NCBI RefSeq assembly: GCF_963678635.1
Contig: NC_087066.1
Location: 1,322,201-1,386,200, forward strand
Source of the DNA: Symsagittifera roscoffensis
Lineage: Eukaryota > Xenacoelomorpha > Acoela > Convolutidae
Direction: 5' to 3'
DNA: 64,000 bases
Shown piece by piece: positions 43,736 to 56,300 of this stretch (positions are counted from its first letter, which is position 1; every line of letters begins with the position of its first letter). The notes below the pieces were generated by a model, which saw only the letters and a list, made by a program, of their open reading frames with translations, had not been told where the DNA came from and searched no databases. A program made the position numbers and the translations under genes.

Positions 43736-44889
43736 CGAGATTCTCTCCGTGGAGTAGCGAGAGTCTCTGTATCCTCCGGGGGAGGGGGGTAGGCATTTTA
43801 CAAGCATTTTAGTCAATTTTACAAGCATTAGTTTTACAAGGGTTAGTTTTGCAAGCATTTTAGTCAATTTTGGTATTTGTAACGACACGTAACAAAAATT
43901 CTCATTCTTTTTTTGTCATTCGAAAATTTAAAGAGAAAAAAGCAGTGGAAAAAAATCGATTTAAATCGATTTAAAATCGATTTGGATCGATTTCATTTTA
44001 GGTCGGATTTAAGATCCATTCAAATCGATTCAAAATCGACTGGAATCGATTTTTTTTAGGGTTGAAATTAAATCGATTTAAATCGATTTAAAATCGATCC
44101 AAATCGATCTGAATTTTTTGTTTTGATTAACTTACTTTTTTTACAACTTAAATCGATTTCAATCTAATCTGCATACTTTTTTCATACTAAAATCGATCGA
44201 AATCCATTTTTGTCAGTGCGGGGTGGCTTTTTTTCCAGGCAAATTTAAAATGTTTACCTGGCTATTTTTACGGGAATTTTATATAATCTGAAAGCTATTG
44301 ATGTCTTGAGCTCAAAGTTAAAAGATACTTTACTTGTGACCATTATTTGCAAAAAAATGTATTTGGCCAAATTGGGATAATAAAAACGCGATATTTTCCT
44401 GCAATTGTGGCAACATAATCCAGCTAGGAAAGTCTTCTATATTGATTTGAAAAATGTTTATTGTTCTAAGCAACACATTACTATATGCTAAATATTTCAC
44501 TTTGTACTTCAATTGGTCGGAAAATGCATGATTTTTAAGGTTCCGTTTTTTATCAGGTATACAAAACAAAAAACGATAGAGGGTTTTTTAGGCATCACCC
44601 TGATACGGAAACTTTGTTCTTTTTTGTTGTCTTGTCTTTGAAATATCTTTTACAGGGATTGTTTTCTTTTTAAGAAATGGCTCCAACATAACTCCAACAT
44701 TGCGAGGCATAAAATTTCTCAGACAAAAAATCTCGTTCTTTTTTCCAATAACTGGATCAATTTCTTTAGGAAATTAATTTTTCATTTAGCAACAAAACAC
44801 TTAACTTTCGCTGGCAGGTGTTAACATCAAGAAAATGTTTCCTATGTGCTAAAAATAGAGAAGTTCTACTGTTTTTTTTAAACCAAAAA

Positions 44890-45379
44890 TTGGACAGTAT
44901 TTGTGCGGTATTTTTTCTCCAGACAAAGTTCGACTTTTTAACTAGCCAATTTTGACGTTTTTTATATCAGTCGAAAACTATCGTTGTTTCAATCTCAAAC
45001 TTCAAAAAAATTTCAAGCGTGATTTTTTGTTAGGTTATGGGCGGTTAAAGATTTGGGATAATTTGGGATTATGAACGCGCGATATATTTTGTCCAATAAA
45101 CGCGTAAGCGATTTTTCATCATTCCAAAAAAGATTCCAAGTTGAATTGAGGCATGCTATTAGATCTATTTGATACTTTGCGATATGCTAAATGTATGGCT
45201 TTGTACTTTAGATAGGGGATGCATTTCGCAAAAGAAAATCTGAAAAAAATATATGAAATGAATTTTTTAACTTTTTTTTTGATGTTTCATCATTTTTTTT
45301 CTAAAGCGAACACTACTCTATAGATCTTAAAGGGCAGTCGAAACATTCAGTGCTTAGCCCTGATACCAGCAGTCTTGTT
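44890..45379 (+). mobile_element. HINE-family element, diverged
   Basis: The 5' end is missing or diverged (GGACAGTATTTGTGCGG). The centre has GAACGCGCGATATATTTTG, and the end reads AGCCCTGATACCAGC then AGTCTTGTT. About 490 bp remain. Confidence 0.7.
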
Positions 45380-45513
45380 CTAACTTAAGGTCTCTATGCG
45401 GCTAAAAGGTAAGTACAAAAGTAATTTGATTGATTGAGAAAAGTAGCGACAATTTACCAAAAAGCTCTGCAACCGCGTCCCTCCATCGGAGAAACTTAGA
45501 CCCTCCTTTATTG

Positions 45514-46045
45514 TTCCGACTTTTGTAACGAAAGTAACGGAATAATTGTGCTCGGGTGGTTTTTTTTTCTTCAGACAAAATTCGACTTTTTAGCTAAACA
45601 TGTGTGACGGAATTGTTTTTTATTATTCAAGAGGTATTGTTGTCCTGAGCCTAAATTTGAAAAAATATTTCACTTGTGATCATTATTTGTAAAATTATAG
45701 GGTTTAAAGATTGCCTTTTTGGCCAATTTGGGACAATTAACGCGCGATATATTTCGCGCTATTAACGCGTAAGCGGAGATTCAATCCGTATTAGACATCG
45801 TTCCAAATTGGTTGAAGGAAGCTTAATTGTCATAATTGATGTGTTAATAAGAGCGAAGTTTATCACTTTGTACTTTATATGGCGTGTGGGGGGATGATTT
45901 TCATAAAAAAAACTTCAAATTTTTGAAGAAAAAATTTTTCTTTTCATTTTATTACCTTTGATTTTTTTTTAAGTTTTACTGCTCCATAAACCTTAAAAGG
46001 CAGTCAAAACATTCAGGGCTTCGCCTTGATACGAGCAGTCTTGTT
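45514..46045 (+). mobile_element. HINE-family element (532 bp, full-length)
   Basis: The start is TTCCGACTTTTGTAACGAAAG and the central block CGCGCGATATATTTCGCGC. AGTCAAAAC stands in the subterminal position, then a damaged hairpin AGGGCTTCGCCTTG, and the end GATACGAGCAGTCTTGTT. Confidence 0.8.
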
Positions 46046-46364
46046 TCATTTATCAAAGAAAATTCGAAAGAGAGTATTTATTATCAGAATAGCGATATCT
46101 CAATGGTCAACATGCTTCAACCATCAACAATTTTAGTTCGTTCAGACCACCGAAATTCGGGAAGAAACGAGCTTTATGGCAATTATTTTCAAAAGAAACC
46201 AGGCCATGCAAAATTGACTAACATAACCAACCTATTTAAAAGATAATTTGCTTTTTACAAAAAACTGTATAATATTGCAATTTTGGAAAAAAGCAATCTT
46301 AAATTTTTAGAACTGCGAATCGTTTCATTTTTTCAAAAAAAAATTAAGTTAATTAATAATTAAT

Positions 46365-46698
46365 TGTAGTTCCTGCGAATCGCAGAGGAGCTATCAGTAG
46401 GCCTTAACAGTCCTGTCGAGGATAGTACATTTGTATTATCTCCCCACATTCCAGACAGTGTTAATTTGCTGAGCGAAGCTCTTTTTTTTACGACTCAAGG
46501 CCGTTTTTTTTGCGTCTAGAACTTTTACGTGGTACCACTATTGCAGCCAAATTTGGTCAGGTTGTGGTAGACCTGAAGCTGGAGGTCAAGTGAGAGCTTG
46601 TCCTCACACACTATCATTGCCATGGCATGGGATCGAATACACGATCTGACGATTTCAAAGTGAACGCCTTACCACTGTGCTAAGTGCCTCCAAGGTTG
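46365..46698 (-). mobile_element. tRNA-derived SINE (minus strand)
   Basis: Read on the minus strand from about 46698 there is an A-box-like TTAGCACAGTGGTAAGGCG, then B-box GTGTATTCGATCCC, then a body of ~270 bp ending near GCGATTCGCAGGAACTAC. The head is unlike that of the SINE at 41005, so it is a second family. It is not a functional tRNA because the sequence around the boxes does not pair into a cloverleaf. Confidence 0.7.
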
Positions 46699-46778
46699 GG
46701 AAAGTAGCGTTTAAAAATCTCGTTCAATATTTCCTGGAAACAAAATTTGTTCGGAAAATTGTCAAAAAAGTGTAAAAA

Positions 46779-47216
46779 ATGTTAACGAAAAAATTAAATC
46801 TTTATTTTTTCGCTTTAATAATTATTTTCTTTATCATTTCCGAAGAAAATTGCTTTTTTGAAGTTTTCAATGAATATGATCGGAACGAGATAAGTGCTAC
46901 TTGTACAGCAACTGGCTACTCCTGTTTAAAATTATGTTTTTTATTAGTGTTTTTAGATGAAGCTCGCGAAGTGTCATTTACTATAGCCAAGCGGGTTCAG
47001 ATGCAAAACCTGAAGCTCGAAAGAAAGAAGTTAGAAAATACAAGCCTGGGAAAAAATTTCTTACATAGGATGATCGAAAACAAAACAAGTCCAATCTCTA
47101 GTTTTGATATCAACAGCAGAAGCAATGTAAAATCAAGGGTACAAAAATTGGTGATTTTGAGCCATAATTATTTCGGAATGAACAAAGTATTTACCAACGT
47201 TGCAGTAAAATTTTAG
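46779..47216 (+). CDS. Unrecognised 145-codon ORF with hydrophobic leader
   Basis: The ORF runs ATG 46779 to TAG 47216. Residues 7-21 are hydrophobic (LYFFALIIIFFIIS), as in a signal peptide. A Cys-containing stretch follows (CTATGYSC) and then a basic, Lys/Arg-rich half. There is no known domain. Its length is unusual for this AT-rich region but not beyond chance. It lies between a SINE and the edge of the satellite, which makes a functional gene less likely. Confidence 0.2.
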   Translation: MLTKKLNLYFFALIIIFFIISEENCFFEVFNEYDRNEISATCTATGYSCLKLCFLLVFLDEAREVSFTIAKRVQMQNLKLERKKLENTSLGKNFLHRMIENKTSPISSFDINSRSNVKSRVQKLVILSHNYFGMNKVFTNVAVKF

Positions 47217-47319
47217 GTGCATTAAGGAAAACCCGTAGGCCGTCAAGCATCGCAACATGATAAAGCTATACAATAATAATCAGTTTTCTAAAACTGCTAA
47301 AAATTGTCCTTTTAATGTC

Positions 47320-50300
47320 AATCCAACTTGTCTGAACATTCCAGTTTTTCAAACAAAATGACAAAATTTGAAAACTAAGCGATCTTAATTTACAAATATA
47401 AGCTTAGAAATCAACAATGTGACACATCAAAAATGACAACATTGAAAACTCGTATAGGTGAAGAGAATAAACACAATAAAGCCCCAAAAATCTTAATTTG
47501 AAAAACTTTTTTTTTAAAATAAACTTGAAAGATTCATCCTAGTCTCAAGCAAAACTGGTCTGAACTATTCCGTTTTTCAGTTTGAATGAAATGAAACTCA
47601 AACATCAAGCAATGAGGTCAACTATGCGTAGAATAGTAGAACAAACAACAAGTTATTTTTCAGGTCTGAAACAAAACTGGTCTGAACTATTCCGCTTTTC
47701 AGTTTGTATGACTTGAAACTTAAAAATCAAGCAATGATGTCAACTATGTGTAGAATAGTAGAACCAACGAAAGTTTCTTTTTCGGTCTGAAAAAAATGGT
47801 CTGAACTAATCCGTTTTTCAGTTTGAATGCCTTGAAACTTAAACTTCAAGCAATGAGATCAACTATGTCTAGAATAGTAGAACAAAAAAAGTGATATTTC
47901 AAGTCTGAAACAAAACTGGTCTGATTTATTCCATTTTTCTTTCACTTTGATCGAATTGAAAGTTAAACAATAATCAAGGATGTCAACTATGTGTAGAATA
48001 GTAGAACAATTAAAAAGTTTTTTTTTCAGGTCTGAATCATAACTGGTCTGAACTTTTCCGTTTTTCAGTTTGAGTGAATTAAAACTTAAACATTTAGCAA
48101 TTAGGTCAACTATGTGTAGAATAGTAGAACCAACAAAAAATCTTTTTTTAATGTGTGAAATAAAACTGGTCTGAACAATTCCGTTTTTCAGTTTGATTGA
48201 CTTGAAACTTACACATCAAGCATTGAGTCCAGCTATGTGTAGAATAGTAGAACACACAAAAAGTTATTTTTTAGGTCTGAAACAAAACTGGTTTGATGTA
48301 TTCTGTTTTTAAGTTTGATTGAACTGAAACTTAATGAGGTCAACTATGTGTAGAACAGTAGAACAAATAAAAAGTTATTTTTTAGGTCTGAAACAAAAAC
48401 TGATTTGATCTATTCCGTTCTTCAATTTGAATGCCTTGAAACTTAAACATCAAGCAATGAGGTCAACTATGTGTAGAATAGTAGAACAAACTAAAAATTT
48501 ATTTTAGGTCCGAAACAAAACTGGTCTTATCTTTTCCGTTTTTCAGTTTGAGTGAAATTAAACTCATTGAGGTCAACTATGTGTAGAATAGTAGAACAAA
48601 AAAAAAGTTAATTTTCAGGTCTGAAACAAAAATTGGTTTGATCTATTCCGTTTTTCAGTTTGAACGACTTGAAACTTAAACATCGAGCAATAAAGTCAAG
48701 AATGTGTAGAACAGTAGAATAAACAAAAAGTTATTTTTTAGGTCTGCAACAAAACTGGTCTGATCTATTCCATTCTTCAGTTTGTAGGAATTGACACTTA
48801 AACATCAAGCAACGAGGTCAACTATGAGTGGAATCGTAGAACACACAAAAACTATTTTTTTAGGTCTGAAGCAAAACTGGTCTGAACTATTCCGTTTTTC
48901 AGTTTGAATGCGTTGAAACTTAAACACCAATCAAAGAGGTCAACTATTTGTAGAATAGTAGAACAAACAAATTTTTTTTAGGTCTGAAACAAAACTGATC
49001 TAAACTATCCCGTTTTTCAGTTTGAATGACATGAAACCTAAACATCAAGCAATGACGTCAACTATGTAAAGAATAGTAGAACAAACAAAACTTTATTTAT
49101 CTAGGTCTGAAACAAAACTGGTCCGAACAATTCCATCTTTCAGTTTGGATGACTCAAAACTTAAACATCGAGCATTGAGGTCAACAATGTGTAGAACAGT
49201 AGAACAAACAAAACTTTATTTATCTAGGTCTGAAATGAAACTGGTCTGATCTATTCCGTTTTTCAGTTTAAATGACTTGAAACTTGAACATCAAGCAATG
49301 ACGTCATCTATGTGTAGAATAGTAGAACACAAAAAAAGTTATTTTCGTTGGGTCTGAAACAAAACTGTCTGATCTATTCCGTTTCTCAGTTTGAATGAGT
49401 TGAAACCTAAACATCAAGCAATGTTGTCAACTATGTAAAGAATAGTAGAACAAACCAAACTTTATTTTTTAGGTCTGAAACAAAACTGGTCTGAACAATT
49501 CCGTTTTTCAGTTTAAATGACTTGAAACTTGAACATCAAGCAATGACGTCATCTATGTGTAGAACAGTAGAACTGACAGAAATTTTCTTTTTAGGTCGAA
49601 AAAAAAGGTCTGAACTATTCCGTTTTTCAGTTTGAATGCCTTGAAACTTAAACTTCAAGCAATGAGATCAACTATGTGTAGAATAGTAGAACAAACAAAA
49701 AATTATTTTATAGGTCTGAAACAAAACTAGTCTGAACTATTCCGTTTTTCAGTTTTAATGAATTGAAACTTAAACATCAAGCAATGACGTCAACTATGTG
49801 TCGAATAGTAGAACAAATAAAAATTTCATTTTTTAGTTCTGAAACTGGTCTGATTTATTCCATTTTTCTTTCACTTTGATCGAATTGAAAGTTAAACAAT
49901 AAGCAAGGATGTCAACTATGTGTAGAATAGTAGAACAATTAAAAAGTTTTTTTTTTCAGGTCTGAATCATAACTGGTCTGAATTTTTCCGTTTTTCAGTT
50001 TGAGTGAATTAAAACTTAAACATTTAGCAATGAGGTCAACTATGTGTAGAATAGTAGAACCAACAAAAAATCTCTTTTTAAAGTGTGAAATAAAACTGGT
50101 CTGAACAATTCCGTTTTTCAGTTTGATTGACTTGAAACTTACACATCAAGCATTGAGTCCAGCTATGTGTAGAATAGTAGAACACACAAAAAGTTATTTT
50201 TTAGGTCTGAAACAAAACTGGTTTGATGTATTCTGTTTTTCAATTTGAATGCCTTGAAACTTAAGCATCAAGCAATGAGGTCAACTATGTGTAGAATAGT

Positions 50301-53300
50301 AGAACAAACTAAAAATTTATTTTAAATCCGAAACAAAACTGGTCTTATCTTTTCCGTTTTTCAGTTTGAGTGAAATTAAACTCATTGAGGTCAACTATGT
50401 GTAGAATAGTAGAACAAAAAAAAAGTTAATTTTTAGGTCTGAAACAAAAATTGGTTTGATCTATTCCGTTTTTCAATTTGAATGCCTTGAAATTTAAACA
50501 TCAAGCAATGAGGTCAACTATGTGTAGAATAGTAGAACAAACTAAAAATTTATTTTAGATCCGAAACAAAACTGGTCTTATCTTTTCCGTTTCTCAGTTT
50601 GAGTGAAATTAAACTCATTGAGGTCAACTATGTGTAGAATAGTAGAACAAAAAAAAAGTTAATTTTTAGGTCTGAAACAAAAATTGGTTTGATCTATTCC
50701 GTTTTTCAGTTTGAACGACCTGAAACTTAAACATCGAGCAATAAAGTCAAGAATGTGTAGAACAGTAGAATAAACAAAAAGTTATTTTTTAGGTCTGCAA
50801 CAAAACTGGTCTGATCTATTCCATTCTTCAGTTTGTAGGAATTGACACTTAAACATCAAGCAACGAGGTCAACTATGAGTGGAATCGTAGAACACACAAA
50901 AACTATTTTTTTAGGTCTGAAGCAAAACTGGTCTGAACTATTCCGTTTTTCAGTTTGAATGCGTTGAAACTTAAACACCAAGCAAAGAGGTCAACTATTT
51001 GTAGAATAGTAGAACAAACAAATTTTTTTTAGGTCTGAAACAAAACTGATCTGAACTATCCCGTTTTTCAGTTTGAATGACATGAAACCTAAACATCAAG
51101 CAATGACGTCAACTATGTAAAGAAGAGTAGAACAAACAAAACTTTATTTATCTAGGTCCGAAACAAAACTGGCCCGAACAATTCCATCTTTCAGTTTGGA
51201 TGACTTAAAACTTAAACATCGAGCATTGAGGTCAACAATGTGTAGAATAGTAGAACAAACAAAACTTTATTTATCTAGGTCTGAAATGAAACTGGTCTGA
51301 TCTATTCCGTTTTTCAGTTTAAATGACTTGAAAATTGAACATCAAGCAATGACGTCATCTATGTGTAGAATAGTAGAACACATAAAAAGTTATTTTCGTT
51401 GGGTCTGAAATAAAACTGTCTGATCTATTCCGTTTCTCAGTTTGAATGAGTTGAAACCTAAACATCAAGCAATGTTGTCAACTATGTGTAAAGAATAGTA
51501 GAACAAACCAAACTTTATTTTTTAGGTCTGAAACAAAACTGGTCTGAACAATTCCGTTTTTCAGTTTAAATGACTTGAAACTTGAACATCAAGCAATGAC
51601 GTCATCTATGTGTAGAATAGTAGAACTAATAGAAAGTTTCTTTTTAGGTCGAAAAAAAGGTCTGAACTATTCCGTTTTTCAGTTTGAATGCCTTGAAACT
51701 TAAACTTCAAGCAATGAGATCAACTATGTGTAGAATAGTAGAACAAACAAAAAATTATTTTATAGGTCTGAAACAAAACTAGTCTGAACTATTCCGTTTT
51801 TCAGTTTGTATGACTTGAAACTTAAACATAAAGCAATGAGGTCAACTATGTTTAGTACAGTAGAACACATAAGTTATTTTTGTTGGGTCTGAAACAAAAC
51901 TATCTGATCTATTCCGTTTCTCAGTTTTAATGAATTGAAACTTAAACATCAAGCAATGACGTCAACTATGTGTCGAATAGTAGAACAAATCAAAATTTCA
52001 TTTTTTAGTTCTGAAACTGGTCTGATCTAATCCATTTTTAAGTTCGAATGAATTGAAACTCAATGAGGTCAACTATGTGTAGAGTAGTAGAACCAGCAAA
52101 AACTGATTTTATAGGTCTGAATCAAAACTGGTCTGAACAGTTCCATTTTCAGTTTGAATGACTTGAAATTTAAACATCGAGCAATAAAGTCAACGATTTG
52201 TAGAACAGTAGAACAAACAAAAAGTTATTTTTTAGGTCTGCAACAAAACTGGTCTGATCTATTCCGTTCTTCAGTTTGTAGGACTTGACAATTAAACATC
52301 AAGCAATGAGGTCAACTATGAGTGGAAAAGTAGAACACACAAAAACTTATTTTTAGGTCTGAAGCAAAACTGGTCTGATCTTTTCCGTTTTTCAGTTTGA
52401 GTGAATTTAAACTCAATGAAGTCAACTATGTGTAGAATAGTAGAACCAGTAAAAATTTACTTTTTAGGTCTGAAACAAAACTGGTCTGAACAATTCCATT
52501 TTCAATTGGATTGCCTTGAAACTTAAACATCAAGCAGTGAGGTCAACTATGTGTAGAATAGTAGAACAAACAAAAAATTTGTTTTTGGTCTGAAACAAAA
52601 CTGGTCTGAACTATTCCGTTCTTCAGTTTATAGGACTTGACATTTAAACATCAATCAATGAGGTCAACTATGAGTGGAATAGTAGAACACACAAAAACTT
52701 ATTTATAGGTCTGAAGCAAAACTGGTCTGATCTTTTCCGTTTTTCAGTTTGAATGAAACTAAACTCAATGAGGTCAATTCTGTGTAGAAGCGTAGATCAA
52801 AAAAAAAGTTATATTTAGGCCTGAAACATAACTGGTCTGAACAATTCTGTTTTTCTTTTGAATGACTTGAAACTTGAATATCATGCAATGAGGTCAAATA
52901 TGTGTAGAACAGTAGAACAAACAAAACATTTTTTAAGGTCTGAAACAAAACTGGTCTGAACGATTCCGTTTTGCAGTTTGCATGAATGGAAACTTAAACA
53001 TCAAGCAATGAGTTCAACTGTGTGTAAAATAATAGAACACACGAAAAAGTAATTTTTTAGGTCTGAAACAAAACTGGTCTGATCCAATCCGTTTTTCAGT
53101 TTGAATGAATTGCAACTCAATGAGGTCAACTATGTGTAGAATAGTAGAACAAACAAAAAGTTATTTTTTAGGTCTGAAACAAAACTGGTCTGAACAATTC
53201 CGTTTTTCAGTTTGACTGATATGAAACTTAAACATCAAGCAATGAGGTCAACTATGTGTAGAATAGTAGAAAAAACAAAAAATTACTTTTAGGTCTGAAA

Positions 53301-56300
53301 CAAAACTGGTTCGAACTATTCCGTTTTTCAGTTCAAATGACATGAAACCTAAACATCAAGCAATGACGTCAACTAGAAAAAGAATAGTAGAACAAACAAA
53401 AACTTATTTTTTAGGTCTGAAACAAAACTGGTCTGAACAATTCCATTTTTCAGTTTAGATGACTTAAAATTTAAACATCGAGCATTGAGGTCAACAATGT
53501 GTAGAATAGTAGAACAAACAAAAAGAAAAAATTATTTTTTAGGTCTGAAACAAAACTGGTCTGATCTTATCCGTTTTCAGTTTGAATGAACTGCAACTCA
53601 ATGAGGTCAACTATGTGTAGAATAGTAAAACAAACAAAACTTTTTTAAGGTCTGAAACAAAATTGAACTGAATTATTCCGTTTTTCACTTTGAGTGAGTT
53701 GAAAGTTAAACATCAAGCAATGGGATCAACTATATTTAGTATAGTAGAACACAAAAAAGTTACTTTTGTTGCGTCTGAAACAAAACTGTCTGATCTATTC
53801 CGTTTTTTAGTTTGAATGAGTTGAAACTTAAGCATCAAGCAATGGGATCAACTATATTTAGTATAGTAGAACACAAAAAAGTTATTTTTGTTGAGTCTGA
53901 AACAAAACTGTCTGATCTATTCCGTTTTTCAGTTTGAATGAGTTGAAACTTAAACATCAAGCAATGAAGTCAACTATGTGTCGAATAGTAGCACAAACAA
54001 AATTCTTTTTTAGATCCGAAAAAAACTTGAAATTTAAACATCAAGCAATGAGTTCATCTATGTGTAGTATACTAGAACACACAAAAAGTTATTTTTTAGG
54101 TCTGAAACAAAACTGGTTTGATCTATTGCGTTTTTCAGTTTGAAAGCCTTGCAACTTAAATGTCAAGCAATGAGTTCAACTATGTTTAGTATTGTAGAAT
54201 ACATAAAAAGTTATTTTTTCTTGGGTCTGAACAAAATTGGTCTGATCTAATCCGTTTTTCAGTTTGAATGATTGAAACTTAAACATCAAGGAATGACGTC
54301 AACTATGTGTCGAATAGTAGAAGAAATAAAAAGTTATTTTTTTGTTCTGTAGCAAAACTGGTCTGATCTATTCCGTTTTTCAGTTTAAATGAATTGAAAC
54401 TCAATGAGGTCAACTATGTGTGGATAAGTAGAACAAGCAAAAACTTCTTTTTTAGGTCTGAAGCAAAACTGGACTGAAAAATTCCGTTTTCAGTTTGAAT
54501 GACTTGAAACTTAAACACCGAGCAATGAAGTCAACAATGTATAGAACAGTAGAACAAACAAAAAGTTATTTTCTAGGTCTGCAACAAAACTAGTCTGATC
54601 TATTCCGTTTTTCAGTTTGAATGCCTTAAAAATTAAACATCAAGCAATGAGGTCAATTATGTGTAGAATAGCAGAACAAACAAAAAATTTGTTTTAGATC
54701 TCAAACAAAACTGGTTTGAACGATTCCGTTTTGCAGTTTTGCATGAATGGAAACTTAAACATCAAGCAATGAGTTCAACTGTGTGTAAAATAATAGAACA
54801 CACAAAAAAGTAATTTTTTAGGTCTGAAACAAAACTGGTTTGATCTATTGCGTTTTTCCAGTTTGAAAGCCTTGCAACTTAAATGTCAAGCAATGAGTTT
54901 AACTATGCTTTGTATTGTAGAACACATAAAAGGTTATTTTTGCTTGGGTCTGAAACAAAATTGGTCTGATCTATTCCGTTTTTCATTTTGAATGATTGAA
55001 ACTTAAACATCAAGGAATGACGTCAACTATGTTTCGAATAGTAGAACAAATAAAAAGTTATTTTTCAGTTCTGTAGCAAAATTGGTCTGATCTATTCCGT
55101 TTTTCAGTTTAAATGAATTGAAATTCAATGAGGTCAACTATGTGTAGATTAGTAGAACCAGCAAAAACTTCTTTTTTAGGTCTGAAACAAAACTGGTCTG
55201 ATCTATTCCGTTTTTCAGTTTGAATCCCTTGAAATTTAAACATCAAGCAACGAGGTCAACTATGTGTAGAATAATAGAACAAACAAAAAAGTTGTTTTAG
55301 ATCTGAAACAAAACTGGTCTGAACAATTCCGTTTTGCAGTTTTGCATGAATGGAAACTTAAACATCAAGCAATGAGTTCAACTGTGTGTAAAATAATAGA
55401 ACACACAAAAAAGTAATTTTTTAGGTCTGAAACAAAATTGGTTTGATCTAGTCCGTTTTTCAGTTTGAATGAATTGCAACTCAATGAGGTCAACTATGTG
55501 TAGAATAGTAGAACAAACAAAAAGTTATTCTTCAGGTTTGAAACAAAACTGTTCTGAACAATTCCGTTTTCCGTTCAAATGCCTTGCAACTTAAACGTCA
55601 AGCAATGAGTTCAACTATGTTTAGTGTAGTAGAACACATAAAAAGTTATTTTTTCTTAGGTCTGAAACAAAACTGGTCTGATCTAATCCGTTTTTCAGTT
55701 TGAATCCCTTGAAATTTAAACATCAAGCAACGAGGTCAACTATGTGTAGAATAGTAGAACAAACAAAAAAGTTGTTTTAGATCTGAAACAAAACTGGTTT
55801 GAACGATTCCGTTTTGCAGTTTTGCATGAATGGAAACTTAAACATCAAGCAATGAGTTCAACTGTGTGTAAAATAATAGAACACACAAAAAAGTAATTTT
55901 TTAGGTCTGAAACAAAACTGGTTTGATCTATTGCGTTTTTCCAGTTTGAAAGCCTTGCAACTTAAATGTCAAGCAATGAGTTTAACTATGCTTTGTATTG
56001 TAGAACACATAAAAGGTTATTTTTGCTTGGGTCTGAAACAAAATTGGTCTGATCTATTCCGTTTTTCATTTTGAATGATTGAAACTTAAACATCAAGGAA
56101 TGACGTCAACTATGTTTCGAATAGTAGAACAAATAAAAAGTTATTTTTCAGTTCTGTAGCAAAATTGGTCTGATCTATTCCGTTTTTTAGTTTGAATGAA
56201 TTGAAACTCAAGGAGGTGAACTATCTGTAGAATAGTAGAACAAGCAAAAAATTATTTTTAGGTCTGAAACAAAACTGGTCTGAAAAATTCCATTTTCAGT

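Larger units (their letters stand above)
42721..44222. mobile_element. DNA transposon, 1502 bp, with AATCGATTT-rich ends, nested in a HINE
   Basis: The ends are CCCGCACTGACAGAAATGG and, inversely, CCCGCACTGACAAAAATGG. GT occurs on both sides (42719-42720, 44223-44224), matching a 2-bp target duplication. About 200 bp at each end are packed with AAATCGATTT motifs. The inside has two tandem-repeat sets and no ORF. Ends with CACTG and short duplications recall the CACTA/CMC group, but the superfamily is uncertain. Confidence 0.8.
42678..44618 (+). mobile_element. HINE-family element split by a 1.5-kb transposon
   Basis: The 5' part (42678-42720) reads TTCCGAGTTTCGC through GGGATATTTGTGCAAGGGGT. 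The 3' part resumes at 44223 (GTGGCTTTTTTTCC) and ends at CACCCTGATACGG...ACTTTGTT (44618). Removing the insert and one GT restores the family sequence across the joint. It is strongly diverged, so it is older than the insertion. Confidence 0.75.
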
